Part shown: positions 62,363 through 64,000 of the stretch, one piece after another
How the letters are laid out: every line of letters starts with the position of its first letter
Numbering within the stretch: the stretch's first letter is position 1
DNA from: JBBPZA01 sp963728925
GTDB lineage: Bacteria > Actinomycetota > Thermoleophilia > Solirubrobacterales > Solirubrobacteraceae
Direction: 5' to 3'
DNA: 64,000 nt
NCBI GenBank assembly: GCA_963728925.1
Contig: CAVSMB010000006.1
Span: forward strand, 124,001 to 188,000
The notes under the pieces: model-generated
The model's input: only the letters and a program-made list of their open reading frames with translations
The model's database searches: none
Told to the model about the DNA's origin: nothing
Program-made: the position numbers and the translations under genes

Positions 62363-62878
62363 CTAGTCGGACTGGCTACTGTCGTCGTCTCCGAAGATCG
62401 ACATAGTCTCGGGCGCTGCCGGGGTAATGGTTTCCGGTTTCCCCTCGTTGATCTCGGTCTTCGCCTTTACCTCCTCGACCGCTGAGGCGCCGGCGCCCTT
62501 GGCGTAGACAAGGCGGGGAGCACGGCGCTTCGACCTGTCGTTCCAGCCCTCGAAGTCGACCTGGCGCGCGCGCTTGAAGCTCAAGTACGCGACGTCGAGC
62601 AGCAAGACCCGGTGGCGACGGGATCCAGCGTTCGGCACCGTCTCGCCGTCGAACAGGAGGTGGACGAAGCGGAGATCCTGTAGCTGGTCGATTTGCTTCG
62701 TTAGCTCCGGATCGCGCTGGTCCACCATGAAGTAGGCGACTTTGTTGTGGCGACAGAATTCCCCAAGGTCCTCAAGCAGCCGCTCGAGTTCCGCCGCCGC
62801 GTCGGGTGCATCTGCGCGGAGATCCGCCACCTTCGGCTCGGCGGTCTGCCCCGCAGCTGAGTTGACGTCTTCGGCCAT
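62363..62878 (-). CDS. Hypothetical protein, 171 aa
   Basis: ATG 62878 (MAEDVNSAAGQTAEPKVADL) with a ribosome site GGGAG upstream; a GTG one codon earlier is possible. LERLLEDLGEFCRHNKVAYF, MVDQRDPELTKQIDQLQDLR, FVHLLFDGETVPNAG, RVLLLDVAYLSFKRARQVDF. It looks like a compact alpha/beta domain with an acidic C-terminal tail (SIFGDDDSSQSD). No family recognised. It is downstream of a DUF3987-like gene on the same strand, with an inverted repeat in the intervening 300 bp, so it may belong to the same element. Confidence 0.6.
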   Translation of the reverse strand: MAEDVNSAAGQTAEPKVADLRADAPDAAAELERLLEDLGEFCRHNKVAYFMVDQRDPELTKQIDQLQDLRFVHLLFDGETVPNAGSRRHRVLLLDVAYLSFKRARQVDFEGWNDRSKRRAPRLVYAKGAGASAVEEVKAKTEINEGKPETITPAAPETMSIFGDDDSSQSD

Positions 62879-63002
62879 CACCTTGTCGCTCCCTTGCTTG
62901 TCGCTCGGGCCGCGATTTCGAGCGTGCTTGATTGCTGTTGGGCGCCGCTTTGGTTCGGCATGGAGATGCCGTTGTGAGCCGGGATCGGTGGGGTTGACGC
63001 TC

Positions 63003-63018
63003 GAACGTTGAAACGTTC
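63003..63018. promoter_or_regulatory. Inverted repeat GAACGTT-GA-AACGTTC upstream of the 171-aa gene
   Basis: A perfect 7-bp dyad with a 2-bp centre, 125 bp before ATG 62878, in the 300-bp gap that follows the DUF3987-like gene. A likely operator for an unknown regulator. The rest of this gap holds no gene that I can support. Confidence 0.4.
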
Positions 63019-63179
63019 AAAGGGGGTCGGCTGGCGGGGTAGCTTCGCTTCGCGGTTGCTGTCAAGGGGTGCCGCTTCGCGGCTCGCTGCGCTCGGCCCG
63101 GTCGGGCCGCCCGTTGACAGCCCGCTGCGCTTCGCTGATTGGCTGGGGATCGGGTCGCGCGTTCGCGCGACCGGGGCGG

Positions 63180-64000
63180 TCAGCGCTGGGTGGCGGTCCA
63201 GAGCTGGGCGGGACGGCCGGCGGTGAGCACGCGCTGGCTGGTGATCTTGCCGTCGTCGGCGAGCGCGGCGAGCGCGTGGTCGAGTTGGCTGGTGGTGGGG
63301 TTGCGGTGCAGCAGGTCGCGCAGCTGGGTGCGGGTCAGCCCGTCGGGCAGTGCGTGGGTGAGCGCGGCGTGGATCTGGTGGGCGAGCGGGTCGCCGGCGG
63401 TGCGCTCGAGCGCCCAGGTGGCTGAGCGCCGTGCGTACTCCCAGAGCGCGAGCGCGGCATTGAGGTGCGCTGGCTGGATCTGCCGGGTGCCGTCGAGCAG
63501 CGCGTAGAGCAGCGCGAGCCGGATCGTGTGCGCTTCGGCGCGCGCGCCGATCGCGCCGGCGATCCCGGGCTGGGGTTCGGCGAGCCGCTGGTAGGCGTCT
63601 GACCAGGCGCGGCGAGCAGCGGTGGAGAGTCGCAGCTGCCCGGTGCGGCGGGCGCTGGTGAGCGTTGTCGCGAGCCTGCGATCGAGGCCGGTGCCGTTGA
63701 GCGGGTCGGGGTCGCCGCCTTCGGGCAGCAGTCGGACGCGGCGGCAGCCGAGCAGCAGGAAGCGGTTGAGCAGCCCGTTCGCGAGCTCGACCGGGTTGAC
63801 GTGGTGACGGAGCTCGGTGGCGGTGATGTGGCCGATCACGCTGATGTGCGCGTCGGTCGCGCGCGCGGGCGCGGTCCGGGTCAGGATCTGCAACGGTCGG
63901 CCGTCCCACGCCGAGCGCAGGGTCGGCGACAACGTGGAGATCTCGCGGCTGACCGCCTTGAGCACGCTGACGAACTCGGGTTCGATCACCAGCAGCCGCC
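63180..64000 (-). CDS. DUF3987-like protein (primase/helicase-associated), C-terminal part (5' end outside window)
   Basis: The frame is open to the right edge. RLLVIEPEFVSVLKAVSREI, STLSPTLRSAWDGRPLQILT, ARATDAHISVIGHITATELR, LLNRFLLLGCRRVRLLPEGG match the second half of DUF3987/YfjI-type proteins, ATPase-like proteins common on plasmids and integrative elements beside primase-polymerase genes. The C-terminus adds a winged-helix-like part (GLTRTQLRDLLHRNPTTSQL, DHALAALADDGKITSQRVLT). The Walker A part lies outside the window. It suggests the border of a plasmid-like or integrative element. Confidence 0.75.
   Translation of the reverse strand, partial: RLLVIEPEFVSVLKAVSREISTLSPTLRSAWDGRPLQILTRTAPARATDAHISVIGHITATELRHHVNPVELANGLLNRFLLLGCRRVRLLPEGGDPDPLNGTGLDRRLATTLTSARRTGQLRLSTAARRAWSDAYQRLAEPQPGIAGAIGARAEAHTIRLALLYALLDGTRQIQPAHLNAALALWEYARRSATWALERTAGDPLAHQIHAALTHALPDGLTRTQLRDLLHRNPTTSQLDHALAALADDGKITSQRVLTAGRPAQLWTATQR

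Overview
High G+C DNA, dense LuxR-type regulators with TPR or AAA ATPase modules, TadE-like and SnoaL/SRPBCC small proteins, and many tandem alpha/beta hydrolases and SAM methyltransferases suggest an actinobacterium, most likely of the class Thermoleophilia (Solirubrobacterales-like). That assignment is an inference from gene style; there is no rRNA in the window. One tRNA, tRNA-Thr(GGT), is present at 3199-3271.

Layout. 1-4.3 kb: end of an MMPL transporter, a pilin-like secreted protein, a two-gene unit with a NUDIX hydrolase, the tRNA, and a two-gene hypothetical operon. 4.3-9.3 kb: a worn region with frameshifted genes, gene ends joined tail to tail, an esterase with a short coupled leader peptide, and a SnoaL protein. 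9.2-27 kb: a well-preserved chromosomal block with a secreted SGNH hydrolase, an FAD oxidoreductase/methyltransferase operon, a hydrolase-LuxR fusion, a divergent pair of paralogous TPR-LuxR regulators, a methyltransferase, an HD-GYP-LuxR fusion, a rhodanese, a 1.07 kaa BTAD/ATPase regulator and two coupled hydrolases. 26.7-30 kb: a hydrolase/membrane-protein operon divergent from a TetR repressor, with two dyad operators between them. 30-40 kb: mobile-element debris (Tn3, a tyrosine recombinase, IS256, IS110, an intact IS1634-like element) around a ScyD/SRPBCC pair. 40-46.2 kb: methyltransferases (one badly frameshifted, one only a 3' scrap), a hydrolase, a DUF4242 protein and a large LAL-type LuxR regulator.

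46.5-61.6 kb is the most striking part: a stack of mobile elements inserted into one another up to four levels deep. An IS30-type element (about 46481-61556) is split by an IS3-type element (46601-60298, 3-bp target repeat CGG). The IS3 element is split three times: by a recombinase-in-trio (RIT) element (about 56802-60138), by a second IS30 element (54359-55964, repeat CTG), and by a group II intron (46820 to about 54157). The intron is split three times in turn: by an ISL3 element (47029-48640, repeat GGAAAAGG), by a second group II intron (48668-50404), and by an IS1380 element (50810-52629, repeat TCTGA). Removing each element with one copy of its repeat restores the host reading frames (IS30 transposase, IS3 orfA and orfB, intron reverse transcriptase), so the order of events can be read directly.

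61.6-64 kb: a truncated resolvase, a decayed sigma-factor-like gene, an unknown protein and the end of a DUF3987-type primase/helicase-like protein, suggesting part of an integrated plasmid or integrative element.

Small indels are common outside the stack (at least fifteen, in genes at 5.5, 8, 13.7, 28, 30, 34-36, 41 and 61-62 kb) but none was seen in the reading frames of the stack.
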